From Bimastos eiseni (Eukaryota; Annelida; Clitellata; Crassiclitellata; Lumbricidae), in NCBI GenBank assembly GCA_959347315.1, contig OY365819.1, forward strand, positions 25,697,995-25,761,994: a stretch of 64,000 nt of DNA, read 5' to 3'. Shown piece after piece: positions 10,048 to 21,561 of the stretch. Every line of letters begins with the position of its first letter. Within the stretch, counting starts at the first letter, position 1. The translations under genes were made by a program, and so were the position numbers. The notes under the pieces are model-generated. The model was not told where the DNA came from. It saw only the letters and a list, made by a program, of their open reading frames with translations, and did no database searches.

Positions 10048-12774
10048 TTAATGTCCATATGCCAAAGTGTGGATTCCATCTTTCTGAATAACTCCTTTAT
10101 CATCGTCTGCTGAGAGAGCTACCTTGTTCATTTCTTCGATGTAGGTATCGTGAAGATGCGACCGAATGACATTCATCTTTCTCGATTGTTCTCTCTTCGT
10201 GAACAAGCAGTCTTTGTAATCTTCGTGACTGATAGATTTCTCAACGACATTCTCCTTCACTCCTTTACAGTCCTTGTGGTCTACTCCGACCATCTTATAC
10301 GAATCCAGCTTCGATCTTAAACCTACAAACTCTTCGATCTGTTTACCAGCTGCTTCAACTTTATACCTACCAAGGACATTTTTATTGATGCCAGTTTCTA
10401 TACCAGAGGGATGGTCCTTAGGATAGTCACTAGTGTCGAACCTACTTCTAATGTCGGGAGCTATATCGGCGTAGAAGTCTTCTGTTTTAATTTCATAGGC
10501 TAAGGAATCCGTATCTGTAAAAAGTAACTTTACTCTAACTTCGAACTTTTTCTTGATGTAATTATAATGAAAATCATACATTATAGTTTTACTAAAGTCT
10601 AAAATGCACATGCCAAGATATATAGGCTTATCGTAATATAGCCTCGTCCGTTTCATGTGAATGGCAATTAGGTTTTCGTCTCAAATAGTTCGAGTGTCCT
10701 AACGCGTTCTTGCTGCTAGCTTAATGGCTTCCGTCTCACTGCAAACCAGTTTTCTGTCTACACGGTTCTCTATATTTTCACACGTCTTACTAAACACGCA
10801 TTTTTCATTTATTTGAAAAAGTCTTTCTCAAAATCGTTGGTGGCTTTAGTCCTCAGTTGGTATTTAGGTCGATATACTTTTTCAACCAAGCACTTTGTTA
10901 GAATTTAATTCCACGATGAATTTTGGTTATCTTCAAACCTAAGCTTTCGTAGTGCTTCAAATTTTCGTAATGGACTATGTACTTTACTTTATGGTTCAAG
11001 TTTGGGATAAGTTTTAACACAATCGATCCTTCGACTTTAACACTCTCTGGAGCAAGAGGATAGTCATTGTGCAGATCGTGCAAGTTCCTCGGATATTTCA
11101 AATCGACTTCCAATATGCACGACGTTCCTCTCCAATCGTTTAGCTCATCGTTGCTCATCCACTGGAACCCATGAGTTGGGAGATTTTTACACATACTCCA
11201 TCCGTACAAATTGTTTGCGCCTAAATATGTTATAAATGTTGAAGGCTTGCCATCGTTAAATGCTTCTCCCATATACTTAGTGTTTGCCTGTCCATAACGA
11301 TGTGAAATGGTGCTAACACCTCCCCTTGTCCCATGCTTAATCATTAGTATCATATCGTAATCATTCAATAACTCCAACTCTACTCCAGTCAAATTCAATG
11401 CAGCATCCCAAGCAAGACCTGGAGAAATATAATACCAGGCGTGATCTAGACCATTGTTCTCACTGCATACATCTCTAAAATTCTCAAATACATCAGCCAG
11501 CATGAGAACATCAGTCACATTAGATAAATCGTGGTATTCTCTCTACGTCTTGAATCCGAATTCATTCCATACCATCTGCGCATGGTTGTAGTTTTCGTCA
11601 CTAATACCTGAGTCGTTAAGTATTGAGTAGAATGCTGACTTTGGTGGTAGTTCTGTTTCGTTCAGTCGGTCGACGGCATCAACATAATCGTAAGGATATA
11701 ATCCTTTTCTAAGCAAGAGATCGAGATGACTACCAGAATATGTTTGCTTATATTCTTACACTGATCATTCCTTAGGTTCCACAATAAAGCGTCGAGGCTC
11801 GATGCCATAAATTTAAAACTATCGATAAAGCGCAATTCACGTTTAACTAACATTTCCTTATTTTCTTCATTCGTAAATTTATCGACCACGACTTCTCTGC
11901 TAAATGAGATATAATTTTCTTCGTTTCTAGGAATGCAGTTAATCTTTTCAGTATCATCACCTCGTAATTTATTTACGAATAGATGCATTTCGTAGCTGGA
12001 TAGATTATGAAACAATACTGGGAAAACTTGGGGACTATATAATTTAGATTACAATTTTTATGAGCGGCACCTCTATATTTTCCAGTTAAATGGCAATGGT
12101 CTCTAACTCGATCTTTACCCAGTTCGCCTTCGCATATGTGACAAACGGTAGCGGAATCGACATGTTGGGATTTGGTCGACAAGTGTATATGGGTTTAATG
12201 AAAGATAAAAAATCGGCGTACACGACAAAGAGAACTCTCATCTTTCTATTATATTTTTTTAAATTCAACATGGTTCCTGGTTCTGGAAGTTCTATCTTTT
12301 GAGCAGCGTGTTGGGAACAGTACTCGGTGTGTTTTTTAATGACTCTAGCTTTTCATATCCTATCAAACATCTTTTACAATAATGCATCGAAGTCTATGAG
12401 TTTGCGTCATGCGTTATGAACCATCAGTCTGTTGAAGGTCTTTATCGAACAATAATGCTTCTTTTGTTCGTTAGAAATGAGTAATAGGTCTACACTGATT
12501 TCGCTCTCGTGCTTCGATAAATATAGTGGGAATAGGTAAACATCTTTCTCATGACCAAAAACATTATTACTAATATTATTATTTCTCTCAAATTTACTTA
12601 TCACGTTAGCATCCGCTGCGACTGGGAATTCAATGCTGGACCAATCAAGTTCCTCAGACTGTTTGATTAATTCTTTCGTAATTCTTTCTGAATTTTTATC
12701 AAAAGGATTTAAGGCTCTCGTTACACACCACTTGAAGCATTCTTCATAGTAGTTCTTCATATTGATAATACCTT
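10048..12774 (-). pseudogene. Protein-primed family B DNA polymerase, degenerate
   Basis: Minus strand, in at least five pieces: ECFKWCVTRALNPFDKNSER (12760-12407); a frame with VVYADFLSF, the exonuclease I region (about 12190); CHICEGELGKDRVRDHCH, an HNH/zinc-like motif (12140); TDVLMLADVFENF, the exonuclease III region (11518); TYLGANNLYGWSM, polymerase motif A (about 11230); and LLFTDTDSLAYE, polymerase motif C (about 10530). It ends at 10048. In motif A the usual Asp of D-x-x-x-L-Y-G is Gly, and in exonuclease motif I the Glu after D-F is Leu, so two catalytic positions are lost besides the frameshifts. This is the replicative polymerase of Polinton/adintovirus-like elements; here it is dead. 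Confidence 0.8.
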
Positions 12775-13656
12775 TCTACTCGCAAAACATTTCGGTAGTG
12801 GAATGTAAGAACTATCCTTCAACGGTTTATAAACAACCGTATTGATATCCAGCTCTACAACTGCTCTGAACCTCCAGTTACTACCACGCATCTGGAAGGC
12901 AGCCATTGATTCCAGGATTCTATCTTTATCATTGTTATAAATTTCACTGGTATCAGTGGAGTCTAAAACCAATTCACTTATCGAGCGGAATGGTATATCT
13001 CTGGAATCAACTTCACCAGATTTCATGTCAACGCGCTCCATTGTGCAGGTGAAGATAAAATTGACCTTAGTCTGTCGATTTCTTGTCAACAGGTCTACAA
13101 CTTGTGTTTGAATGGTGTTAAAAAAAGATGTGGCGTCAATTCCATCTGCTCCTTCGGTCGTGTATTGTTTCGTGAAGCCCTTGATAGCTGTGGCCGTCTC
13201 TTTTATTTCGCGTGTTTTCGTAAGAATTTTACCGAATATAGAATTCACTTTGGTTTTCAGTTCTTCTATCTTCTCGTTCACCTTTCTCTTTGGTTCTTCG
13301 GGTATGTACCCTTCAATCCACTTTGCGAATGTATTAATCGCGGATTTTGTCTTATCACGCACTTTTCGTACCGCTGAGACCGGTACGGGAGCGAGTGTTG
13401 GGATTCCAATGTCGGGAACGGGTGCGTCGAGAAAACTAGCATTAGTTGAGATTGGGGTAAAATATGAGGAGGTGAGTGTGTTGGGCACATTAGCTTCAAT
13501 TTTGCTAATCAAATCTGCTTTACGCAGCCTCGTATAACCAACCATACCTTTCTGTTTCGCAATTGATCTTAATTCGATCACAGTCTTCTTCGAGTGTTTC
13601 ATTTTATATTGGGACGACATTTCCTTAAACTGTTGTGAGAAAATATTTTCATTCAT
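12757..13656 (-). CDS. SAP-like N-terminal part of the polymerase gene
   Basis: Intact frame of 299 aa starting at 13656. Residues about 22-55 form a SAP/Rho-N-like helix-extended-helix motif (TVIELRSIAKQKGMVG, then LRKADLISKIEA). A Pro-rich linker and a coiled region follow, then a C-terminal domain ending YIPLPKCFASRKVLSI. Its stop overlaps the ATG of the next piece (ATATGA). In related elements this region is commonly fused to the polymerase, so the stop probably reflects a frameshift near 12775. The SAP-like motif suggests DNA binding. It may be a separate protein in this lineage; I cannot exclude it. Confidence 0.55.
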   Translation of the reverse strand: MNENIFSQQFKEMSSQYKMKHSKKTVIELRSIAKQKGMVGYTRLRKADLISKIEANVPNTLTSSYFTPISTNASFLDAPVPDIGIPTLAPVPVSAVRKVRDKTKSAINTFAKWIEGYIPEEPKRKVNEKIEELKTKVNSIFGKILTKTREIKETATAIKGFTKQYTTEGADGIDATSFFNTIQTQVVDLLTRNRQTKVNFIFTCTMERVDMKSGEVDSRDIPFRSISELVLDSTDTSEIYNNDKDRILESMAAFQMRGSNWRFRAVVELDINTVVYKPLKDSSYIPLPKCFASRKVLSI

Positions 13657-13696
13657 TTTATATTATACAAGATTTTGTTGTTGTTGTTGAACTGCT

Positions 13697-13930
13697 GACT
13701 CATCATCGAAACTGTTGGAAATTCCCGTGACTTTTTACCTATTGGTGGATGTTTTGACCTAGGGCTTTGGTTTGTACATGAATTGTGACTCATCATCGAA
13801 ACTATTGGAAATTCCCCTTACCTATCAGACTGTATTGGTTGATGTTTAACCTAGTTCTTAGGTTTTTGTATGAATTGGTTTTTGTAACCTAGTTATAGGT
13901 TACAAATACGTTTTGGTAACCTATTAGGTG
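13697..13930. repeat. Tandem repeat, period about 90 bp, at right edge of viral element
   Basis: GACTCATCATCGAAACT starts at 13697 and again at 13787, each followed by GTTGGAAATTCC or TATTGGAAATTCC and a CCTAG-rich stretch; later copies decay to repeats of AACCTA near 13870-13930. This may be the remains of the terminal region of the element. Confidence 0.5.
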
Positions 13931-13950
13931 GGCGAATTGACCAATATTAT

Positions 13951-14260
13951 GGTCGATGAGCCAGCTAGCGGGATTTCCTACTACTAACATAAGAAGAGTT
14001 AAACAGAAGAAGAATGCGGTTCATCCGATTCCACCCAACTGTGCATTCAAAATTCACGAAGTGTATAAGCATTTACTCGATGGAGAAAATTTTCTACTGT
14101 TTGACAGCGGCTGCGACGATCTCAACAGATTCATCATTTTCGGGACCTAACGTACGTTAACTTTGCTCAACGATGCCGAGCATTGGTTCATGGATGGAAC
14201 ATTTAAAGTTGTACCTGAGCTGTTTTTCAACTGCATACAATCAACGAGTTCTTGAGAGCG
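13951..14260 (+). pseudogene. MULE-transposase-type fragment
   Basis: The frame from 13956 reads PPNCAFKIHEVYKHLL and LLFDSGCDDLNRFIIFGT, then a stop. In another frame just after come LNDAEHWFMDGTFKVVPELF and LHTINEFLRAIV. The DSG, FGT and W-F-M-D-G-T-F-K signatures are those of MULE (Mutator-like) transposase-derived proteins found in many invertebrates. Only about 100 codons remain and the frame is broken. It may be a separate insertion next to the viral element. Confidence 0.5.
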
Positions 14261-14536
14261 ATTGTATCTAACATTAGTTTGTATATTGGTCACTAACCGA
14301 AACTATACTGTAGATTCCGTGAGGCAAAGACAAGAGTACCGCAGAAAACTTTCAGCGTGGAGAAAAAGCTTAAAACATTTTAAAAAATTATATTAATTTA
14401 GCATAGGATGCCATTTGCTTAACATCTGCATATTGCTTTATGTGACAGAGCATTAATATCATGTCATTGTCATCGATATTTGTGTTTATATTAGTCTAGT
14501 CAAACGGTCGCTAAAAGCTTTAATCAATTTACGCTT

Positions 14537-15120
14537 TTAAAGTAAATGTTCATTTGTTCTGCTGTCTAAATAGTTACACTGGGTCACAGGTGGGAAATTC
14601 CGGGAATTGTCTTTATGTGGGGGGATATCTGAGGAGAGATGTCCGGGGAAAATGTCCGGGGAGAGATCCAAGCCAGCTAACTGCCCATGAACACCAATCC
14701 AAATGAATTGGGTCATGGATTTGTTCAACAGTAATCTATTTGAGGCGATCCAACCAGATAGGGCATCAATAGAACCACACTTATACCCCACAGTGACCAG
14801 TGCCTCTATTGGATAACACAGTTAGTACGATCTGCAACGAAAGAGCAAGTCCACTCCACTATTACTATTATTTTATTCAAGGAAAGAACAAAGCCACTCC
14901 ATAGGTTTTTCAAGGAGGTCAAAGGAAGCAGAGACGCAGAAGAAGAATAGAATGGTCCACAGAGTCGAATGCAGAGCCAACATAAACTGATGCCAAAAAG
15001 GGTTATCTGACCGCAGTCCATGGCACCATATAAGTCCAATAGAACGCGGACCAGGCGCGTTTCTGTGGAATGATTCCTCCGAAAGCCTGACGATAGGGGA
15101 GGGAGCAACCCATTCACATC
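14537..15120 (-). mobile_element. Jockey/CR1-type LINE fragment with inserted repeat
   Basis: Minus strand. The pieces include SGFRRNHSTETRLVRVLLDL and IASNRLLLNKSMTQFIWIG, which are typical of the reverse transcriptase domain of jockey-like LINEs (the S-N-R-L-x-L-N-x-x-K-T-Q-F box). The C/G-rich repeat at about 14575-14670 has replaced sequence after the second piece. Several hundred bases of the RT core are missing between the two pieces. Related fragments lie at 51470 and 56760. Confidence 0.65.
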
Positions 15121-15129
15121 TCTACAAAC

Positions 15130-15130
15130 A

Positions 15131-15180
<50 letters not shown>

Positions 15181-16510
15181 TTGTTATAATTATTATCATT
15201 ATCTATCATATTATTATTTTTATAATATTTCATCAGGGTCTTCAATGTAAATTAATGGTGGTGTCGTCCGGAGTAGCCCTGCTCGTTTGACTCATGAGCA
15301 GCGAAAGTTCCCTTGAAAGCAACTGCGTTGTAGCGTTGAATAGTCATCGAGATGCGCTGTTGGAGGAAAGTCGTCTCCCTTTGCTCCCCAGTGACGGCGC
15401 TCAGTTTGTGTCCCAGTTCTGAAAGGAAGCTTTGGCCTTCGGAACTGATTTTGCCAAAGGCTTCGAATGCCACCGGTGTGAAGACGTACGTGGAGGCTAA
15501 CTCGGCGAATTTCTGAGTTTTGAGATCCGCGGCCCTCTCGACCATTGCGCCCGCTCTTTGTGATGTTTCTAGAAGATACGATGTTGCCATTGTATCTGAC
15601 GCTATCTCGTCCCATATCAAACACCGCCCCGCCCGCCATGGTATATGAATGAGGTCTGGTCTTTTTCCATCAGATCAGGTCAAGCCCATCGGCTCTATGA
15701 CAGTGGGGATCCCTGCGCGGATTAGACTCCTACATATAAGGTCGTTCAGGGCCGCGTGTCTGGGCCAGCGTCCTAGGCCCATGAGAGATCGTAATATCCG
15801 TTTCCATCGACCATGGCACGGTATGGGCAGCAATGAGGAAAACAGACGGGTAACCCAAGTCTGTAACCCACCGCCACCCTCAGGGACTTATCGTCAAGTC
15901 TCAGCCCGCAGTTTGTAATCGGTCGGGCAAGATGAGTGCATCATGTGTGGGGATGCACGTTGGTTTTCGATCATGCAGATTAGCTCCACTGTGCGCGCAT
16001 TCAAAGTGCTCGTCAAGGCCGTATCCGATGACAGAGGTGCGCCTAGGAGTGTGGCCTCTGAAGGGTTAGTCCATCTGAACTGTCTTAATGGTTCGAAGTC
16101 TCTCTGGATATCAGCAGAAGTCGAAATGATCTGGCATTTTGTTCGATTTAGGAAAGTTCGAGTTTTTCTCATTCGGTTTCGAGTCTGTTTATATCTTCCG
16201 CAACCTCTTCCGCTCTGCCACCTAGTGTTAGGTCGTTCAGAAAACCTACTGTGAGCGGCGATTTCATTTGGATGAGAATGGGCTGTAGAGGTAGACAGAA
16301 GAGTAAGGGACCCAAAGGGTCACCTTGTTGGGGCCCCACTTGGGACAGGACACAGTATCGACCGTATTTAAGATGTGAGTGTTACAAGTAAGCTAGATTG
16401 CAAAAAGGTGCCAGTTCAGGAAGAATGTTATATAATGCTGTCAACATTTCAAGTCTGTATAGGCTGTTGAATGCGTTGGAGAAATCTATTTTGGCTATGA
16501 TTGTTTCGTT
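15130..16510 (-). mobile_element. RLE-type LINE copy A, internally deleted
   Basis: The minus strand reads from the 5'-truncated end near 16510 to an ATT-repeat tail at 15130-15178. At 16390-16280 the RT motif GPQQGDPLGPLLF is visible, followed by GFLNDLTLGG, the YxDD-box region with Asn in place of the first Asp. The 3' end of the protein (15620-15252) ends RYNAVAFKGTFAA then SGRHHH. It matches copy B (23816-25080) in opposite orientation, but lacks about 500 bases present in B around 24270-24760. Confidence 0.75.
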
Positions 16511-16533
16511 GTCTGTTATTATTATTGTTATTA

Positions 16534-16574
<41 letters not shown>

Positions 16575-16580
<6 letters not shown>

Positions 16581-17806
16581 CTTCATAATTATTAAAGAAA
16601 AGGTTTCTCAGGTTCAATAAGAATACAGAAGTGCGTTAAAGGTTTTCGTCCCCATTGGGCTGAACGAAAGAGCCTCTGAATGCCACTGCATTAAAACGTT
16701 GTGTACAAATAGACAGACGTTGAAAAAGATGAGTTGTTTCACGTAGGTCTCCCGTTGCCTGTGACATACGGCGGCCCAGCTCTTGTAGAAACTCAAGGCC
16801 GGTACGGTTTATGGGGCCCAGTGATTCGATGGCCATTGTCACAAAATCATGCGTTGTAGGGAGGGATGAGTACTTGATGCACTTTCGTTCTGCAGCATGT
16901 TCTGCTGCTCCACCGGCTGTTGATGCTGTCAGATGTACATAAGAGGATGCGCATGTGTGAATGGCCGTTGCGTCCCATGCTAGGTGTCTGCCTCTCGCCC
17001 ATGAGATTAATGTGGCGCCATCTGGTCTCTTGCCATCGGTGCGGATCAGTCCCGATGGTTCTCTTGAGCTCGGAATGTCCGCTTTCAAGAGAGCTCTCCA
17101 GATTATTTCATTTATGGCAGAGTGTCGTGCTGCTCTTCCCATTGATCTTCTGCAGACCAGACCATGATGTCCACCCGGATCAGCGCTCTCCCCGCGTTGA
17201 CATGGATGCGGTGCACAGAGCACTAGTCCTAGGCGAAGTCCTGCCGCATCCCTTACCGCCTCATTGTTTAATCCCAACTCGCAGGACGCCAAAGGGATAG
17301 TCCAAAGCCAATCTCCGACGTGCGGGGCAGATAATGCTCGCATTCTGGCTTGACTAAGTGGGTTGTCGCATCCAGACCAGACTTTCTCTTTATCTTCGTT
17401 TATCAAAGGTCTGCCCCAGGTCTTCTGTTGGATCGGGACCGGTATCATCGTCACTGGAAGGCAATCCTTACGAACGTTGAACATTTCCTCCTGGTACACG
17501 TCGCTCCACTCTTCCACCGCTAGGATGGCGCCCACGACGCAGCTGTAGCCAAATAGGCTGAAGTTGCCAGCATCGATACCCGCCTGGTTGCGAGTCCTCC
17601 GTCTCTAATCGGGAGCGAAGCTTGTAACCACTGAATGTCATTGAGCTCCGTGTTGAGGATCTTCTCCAGTCCTGTTTTAGTCTGATGGTCTATTGTTTCC
17701 AGTAACAGGTCGTTCCAGCACGGAGAAGTCTGCAACAGGTAAGTCATCTTTGCCGCTCCGAAACAGGATCTTAGCAATATGAGTGCTGCTTGTGACTGTA
17801 GGTCCA
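16575..17806 (-). mobile_element. RLE-type LINE copy C, 3' half with endonuclease region
   Basis: A 299-aa open frame (17535-16636) is the C-terminal part of a non-LTR retrotransposon polyprotein. It holds RARMRALSAPHVGDW-like sequence, a Cys-Cys-His-Cys cluster (LCAPHPCQRGESADP then HHGLVCR), and then KRPDGATLISWARG followed by RHLAWDAT. The CCHC plus P-D-x15-D order after the RT is that of the restriction-like endonuclease of R2/R4/Hero-type LINEs, which cuts the target for reverse transcription. The end reads RFNAVAFRGSFVQP. A further frame (17807-17520) carries the preceding thumb region. The ATT tail at about 16517-16580 marks its 3' end. Confidence 0.75.
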
Positions 17807-18655
17807 CAGGGCCGTACTTAGTATTTTTGGGGCCCTAGGCAAAAATATTTATGGGGCCCTATATATATGTTAAAATCAAAATTTGAAAACAGTTTCAGTT
17901 GTTAAAATAGTTCATTAAGTAGTTTATTTAAAACTAATTTTTCTTGCTTTTTGTTTGCAGATTCTGTAATAACATTGTCATAATTATGACAAAGACGACG
18001 CTATTTCTTGCTCAATCTATAAAATAGCGAGTCCAGTCAAGCGTTCTTGAGCCATCGTTGAACGGAGATAGGCACAGGCATCGTCAGTAGAATCGTAAGT
18101 GCAACGTACACATTCGGATAACTGTCCATTAGGTGGTTATTGTGAACAAATTGCATAATGTCCAACGCAAACGTTGCATTTGGCAATATCAATGGCAATG
18201 TATTCAATTCTTTGTATAGTTCAATTCCATTTATATCATTATTATCCCCCTGTGATAGTGTATTCTCAAGATCTTGACATTTTGCCAACATTACATTTTA
18301 CATCAGCTCAATGTTTTCCATTTGATTTAATTTCTTTATGTCCTAAAGAAAGCCTAAACGCTCATGGTGAACTTGTAAGCTCTGAAATCTTTCTTCCACA
18401 GCAGAAGTGGCCCCAAAGATTTTGCATTACTAGAGGATCCGCAATCTATGCATAGACTCCAGTTTATTACTTACGGTGTGGCGCCATCACCACATCGAGA
18501 GGTGTTACTACTTACTTTGCTCGGTTACAGACCCAAAATCGACAAGAGGGTGCAGACTGCCTGACAGAAGATATTAGCCTACACTGGTAGAATTAGGGAC
18601 CATACGCGGGGCCCTACGCAGCCGCATACGCTGCGTATGCCTAGAAACGGCCCTG
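17807..18655. mobile_element. hAT-type deletion derivative with 8-bp target duplication
   Basis: Ends are inverted: CAGGGCCGTACTTAG on the left and ACGGCCCTG on the right. The 8 bases outside are TAGGTCCA (17799-17806) and GAGGTCCA (18656-18663), a target duplication with one change. The 849-bp element interrupts LINE copy C. A minus-strand frame at 18291-18037 carries the hAT transposase C-terminal dimerisation region (GIELYKELNTLPLIL, NNHLMDSYPNVYVALTILLT), so it is an internally deleted copy that depended on a full transposase. Confidence 0.8.
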
Positions 18656-18663
18656 GAGGTCCA

Positions 18664-19580
18664 TGAGGTCTTTCAATATTCGATCAAAGCATTCCATGTG
18701 TCCTTGCAGGGCTTCATCAAGGGCCTTCCATCTGAACGGTGGAGAACCCAAATGGTCAGTTCCTCTGGATCTAGTTTTTTGAAGTCCTCAAAACCCTTTC
18801 CATTCAACTCTGCCTCCTAGTAGTATTCGCATTTAAGTCTTTTCAGGGAAATTCCGAACGAGGTCTCAAGCTCTTTTATCTTTGTCAAATCTTGCCGAAC
18901 GTCATCCACGTTTCCACCTAGGGAAAGATCATCGAGGTACCCAAGCTTGAACGGAGACCGCAATTCTCTTAACGTCGGCTGCAGTGGCAGGCAAAACCGC
19001 AGAGGCCCTAGCGGGTCTCCCTGCTAAGGTCCCATCCTAGACCTTGCTACAAATCGACCGAATTGTAGGTTGGCCTCAATTGAATACGCCTGGTGGGTGA
19101 ACGCATAGAGTTCTGGGATGGTGTCATGGACGGCTCGAAGCATTACATCTCTCCGCAATGTGTTGAAAACATTTACGAAGTCCAATCTTACGAAGATCTG
19201 GTCTCGTTGCATATTCGTCACAAAATTTCTTGCAGCGTGAACTGCTGTCTCTTCCCCTCCAGGGTTTGCAATGCCAACCTAGAGCGGGGTGAAGAACTAC
19301 CTAGCCTTGTCAGGGCATAACTATTGGCACATTTTGCTGCCAGCCAATACGTATCCGATGACAATCGGTCTGAGGCCTCCTGATTTCTTGGAAAGAGCGA
19401 TAAGAGATCCTCCAAATATCAGTTCACGTAACGCGAGTGGACAATCACCACGCAGCAGTACATTCATGAAGTCCGTCGTAGACTGGAATAATGTACCAGC
19501 CAATTCCCTGGTGTTTATTAGGTCGAGTAGATGCTGGGGTTGGAGCCCATCCGGACCCCTCGCTGATCAACTATGACTCC
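18664..19580 (-). mobile_element. RLE-type LINE copy C, RT half
   Basis: Minus strand continuation of the same LINE on the other side of the hAT insertion. It has RKSGGLRPI-like sequence (SKKSGGLRPIVIGYVLAG), RLDFVNVFNTLRRDVM (the RT motif with the first catalytic Asp), a QGDPLGPLRF motif at about 19000 just after an in-frame stop, and GYLDDLSLGG at about 18920-18950, the intact YxDD box. Frameshifts separate the pieces. Confidence 0.7.
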
Positions 19581-19900
19581 TAGGAACGAGCACGAGGTGA
19601 CCTGGGTAATTGAAGAATTCATTAGGCTGATTGGCTGCAAATTTTCAGGTAAGGCTTTCTTATGAGAACGAAAGATTATGAAGTTTCTTCTTGCGATATT
19701 AAGGGATAGTTTATTAGCACAAAGCCATTCAGATATCAAGTCCAGTTCTACATTAAATGTATTAAGTGTGTATGGGAGAGATCTGTGAGAGGCCAATAGA
19801 TTACTATCGTCTGACAGTAAGAGAATAAAGGAAATATTAGGTGATACATTTGGAAGGTCTGTAGGGCCCCTACATACAACGTAGGCCCTATTGTATTTTA
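19518..19900 (-). mobile_element. CR1/L2-type LINE RT fragment
   Basis: The frame on the minus strand reads LISEWLCANKLSLNIARRNF, then ENLQPISLMN and SITQVTSCSFLGVIVDQRG. This is the conserved block after the RT catalytic motif of CR1/L2/jockey-like LINEs, as also at 49890-50300 and 62823-63227. It abuts the truncated 5' end of LINE copy C. Confidence 0.7.
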
Positions 19901-20164
19901 GTGATGCTTTGAGTATACATTATAAAACCGGTTCTTTGATTTAGACCGTAATATTGTTCCTTTTGTTGAACTTCATCTTTCCATGTAAATTGTATTATGC
20001 TACACAAATAATCACTTACTCAGACTTAGTTCCTCCTCGAGCATCGGTCGATCGGATTCCTCCATTTCGTTCGGTCTACTTCAGTCTCCGCCGCATGTTC
20101 CCAACCAATTCCCATCTCTTTCAAGGTCTTTCTGAAGTTCTTCTCCATGTCTTCACAGGTCTTC

Positions 20165-20345
20165 CCCAGTCAAGTCAAGTCAAGCCAAGTCAAGTTGTTT
20201 TTATTGACACCAAGGTATATCAAAACTCAACATATATACAAGAAAATGCAGAACCAATGGCTCTAAGGGAGAACCCAAAAGGGCCTAAGCCCCGCTTACT
20301 AGGCCCCCAAGTAGTTTTAGTTAAATATGCGGTATAATTAGAAAT
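20165..20345. repeat. Retroelement 3'-end-like repeat with CAAGT run
   Basis: A CAAGTCAAGTCAAG run, then a TTTTTATTG stretch, then a segment without coding signs. The same start occurs at about 1486. This arrangement is common in reversed SINE or LINE 3' ends. Confidence 0.4.
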
Positions 20346-21283
20346 AAACTCAACTAATGAACCAAAATGCACGCGATAAGAAATTAGTAGACCTGTGATT
20401 GAACATGTGTATGAAGATGCTTTTTAAATGCATAAAGACTAGACAAAAATCAACGAGAACTGTTTAAATAATAATAATCAGTCGGAGTGAACGGTCTTTA
20501 GTGCCATAGGATGTCTGTCGTTAGACATTTTTATGGATCCATCTAATTGCCGCTTAGAATTGTGTTTTTTGGACGCCATAAATTCACCCTTAATGCTTAA
20601 TTGTATAAATATACGTTTAAATTGTTGCTAAAAGACACAGATGTCAACGGAATTCGATGTCATACGAAAACGTTAACCCCTGGCCAAATTAATACTAAAT
20701 ATTCACCTTATTCAGACATAACGCACGCTAACCGTGTAACCATGCAAGCTCAGAAATACATGCACACAAGAATCAGAAGTTGCAAAACTGTATTTAATTC
20801 CAATTAAATTCGTCACGATATAATGATAATTATGCTAAATTTTCGCTCCATATCAAAATCCGCTTTGATTCACGATATCTTTAAAACATTGGAATGTAAT
20901 AATTTTCACCACAATTAATAGCGTGGAATCTGAAAATATTCTTTGTCATCATAGTTGGGACTGAGAGTGCCTCTGAATTGGGCGCAATGTTATTCCTCTG
21001 CATAATTGGATTGATTCGTCATTTTACTTATCATTAGCGGGATTCTGACTACATTGAGACTTGTAACAACAGATTTATCAAACGAAGTGAACGATTCTTG
21101 ATGCCATATAAATCCAGAACTCTATTGAGTCAGATGACTATTGTCGACCTCCGTCTTTGTCTAGTCTTGGGACTGGCACCACTAGAATACGGGCAGTGAG
21201 GAAGCTGAGCTGAATATTATTTATTTTCTAAAATTTTGCCTAGATGGTATAGGCCTATTTTTAGCTACTCTCAAATATTTAAT

Positions 21284-21561
21284 GAGAGCCGGCCTCAGGT
21301 AATTTGGCGCCCTAGGCAGTCATCAATAAGAGCGCCCACCTGTTGTAAGCCGGTATACGATTGAAAATTGTTGTTGAAACTGGTATTAGCCAAGAGCCTT
21401 TTTTGTAATAACTAGTTATACAATTGTTTTTTGTATTATCATAAGATTAATAAGATTAATATTGCTGAAGAAAATTGTTTTCCCATAATTTGGCGCCTCC
21501 TATAATTTGGCGCTCTAGGCTGCCTATAATATTATGTCCCCTATGCCAGGAGCCGGCTTTG
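21284..21561. mobile_element. hAT-type MITE with perfect 8-bp target duplication
   Basis: TATTTAAT lies directly on both sides (21276-21283 and 21562-21569). The ends are inverted and related: GAGAGCCGGC on the left, GCCGGCTTTG on the right, and TTTGGCGCCCTAGGCAG on the left mirrors a GGCGC...AGGCTGCC pattern inside the right end. The 278 bp contain no coding frame. The 8-bp duplication and the AGCCGGC ends indicate a non-autonomous hAT element. Confidence 0.8.

Noticed and set aside
15649..16254. Plus-strand frames in LINE copy A
   Set aside because: Antisense shadows of the minus-strand LINE; the same shadow occurs in copy B on the other strand.
16920..17300. 126-aa plus-strand frame
   Set aside because: Antisense to the LINE endonuclease-region frame.
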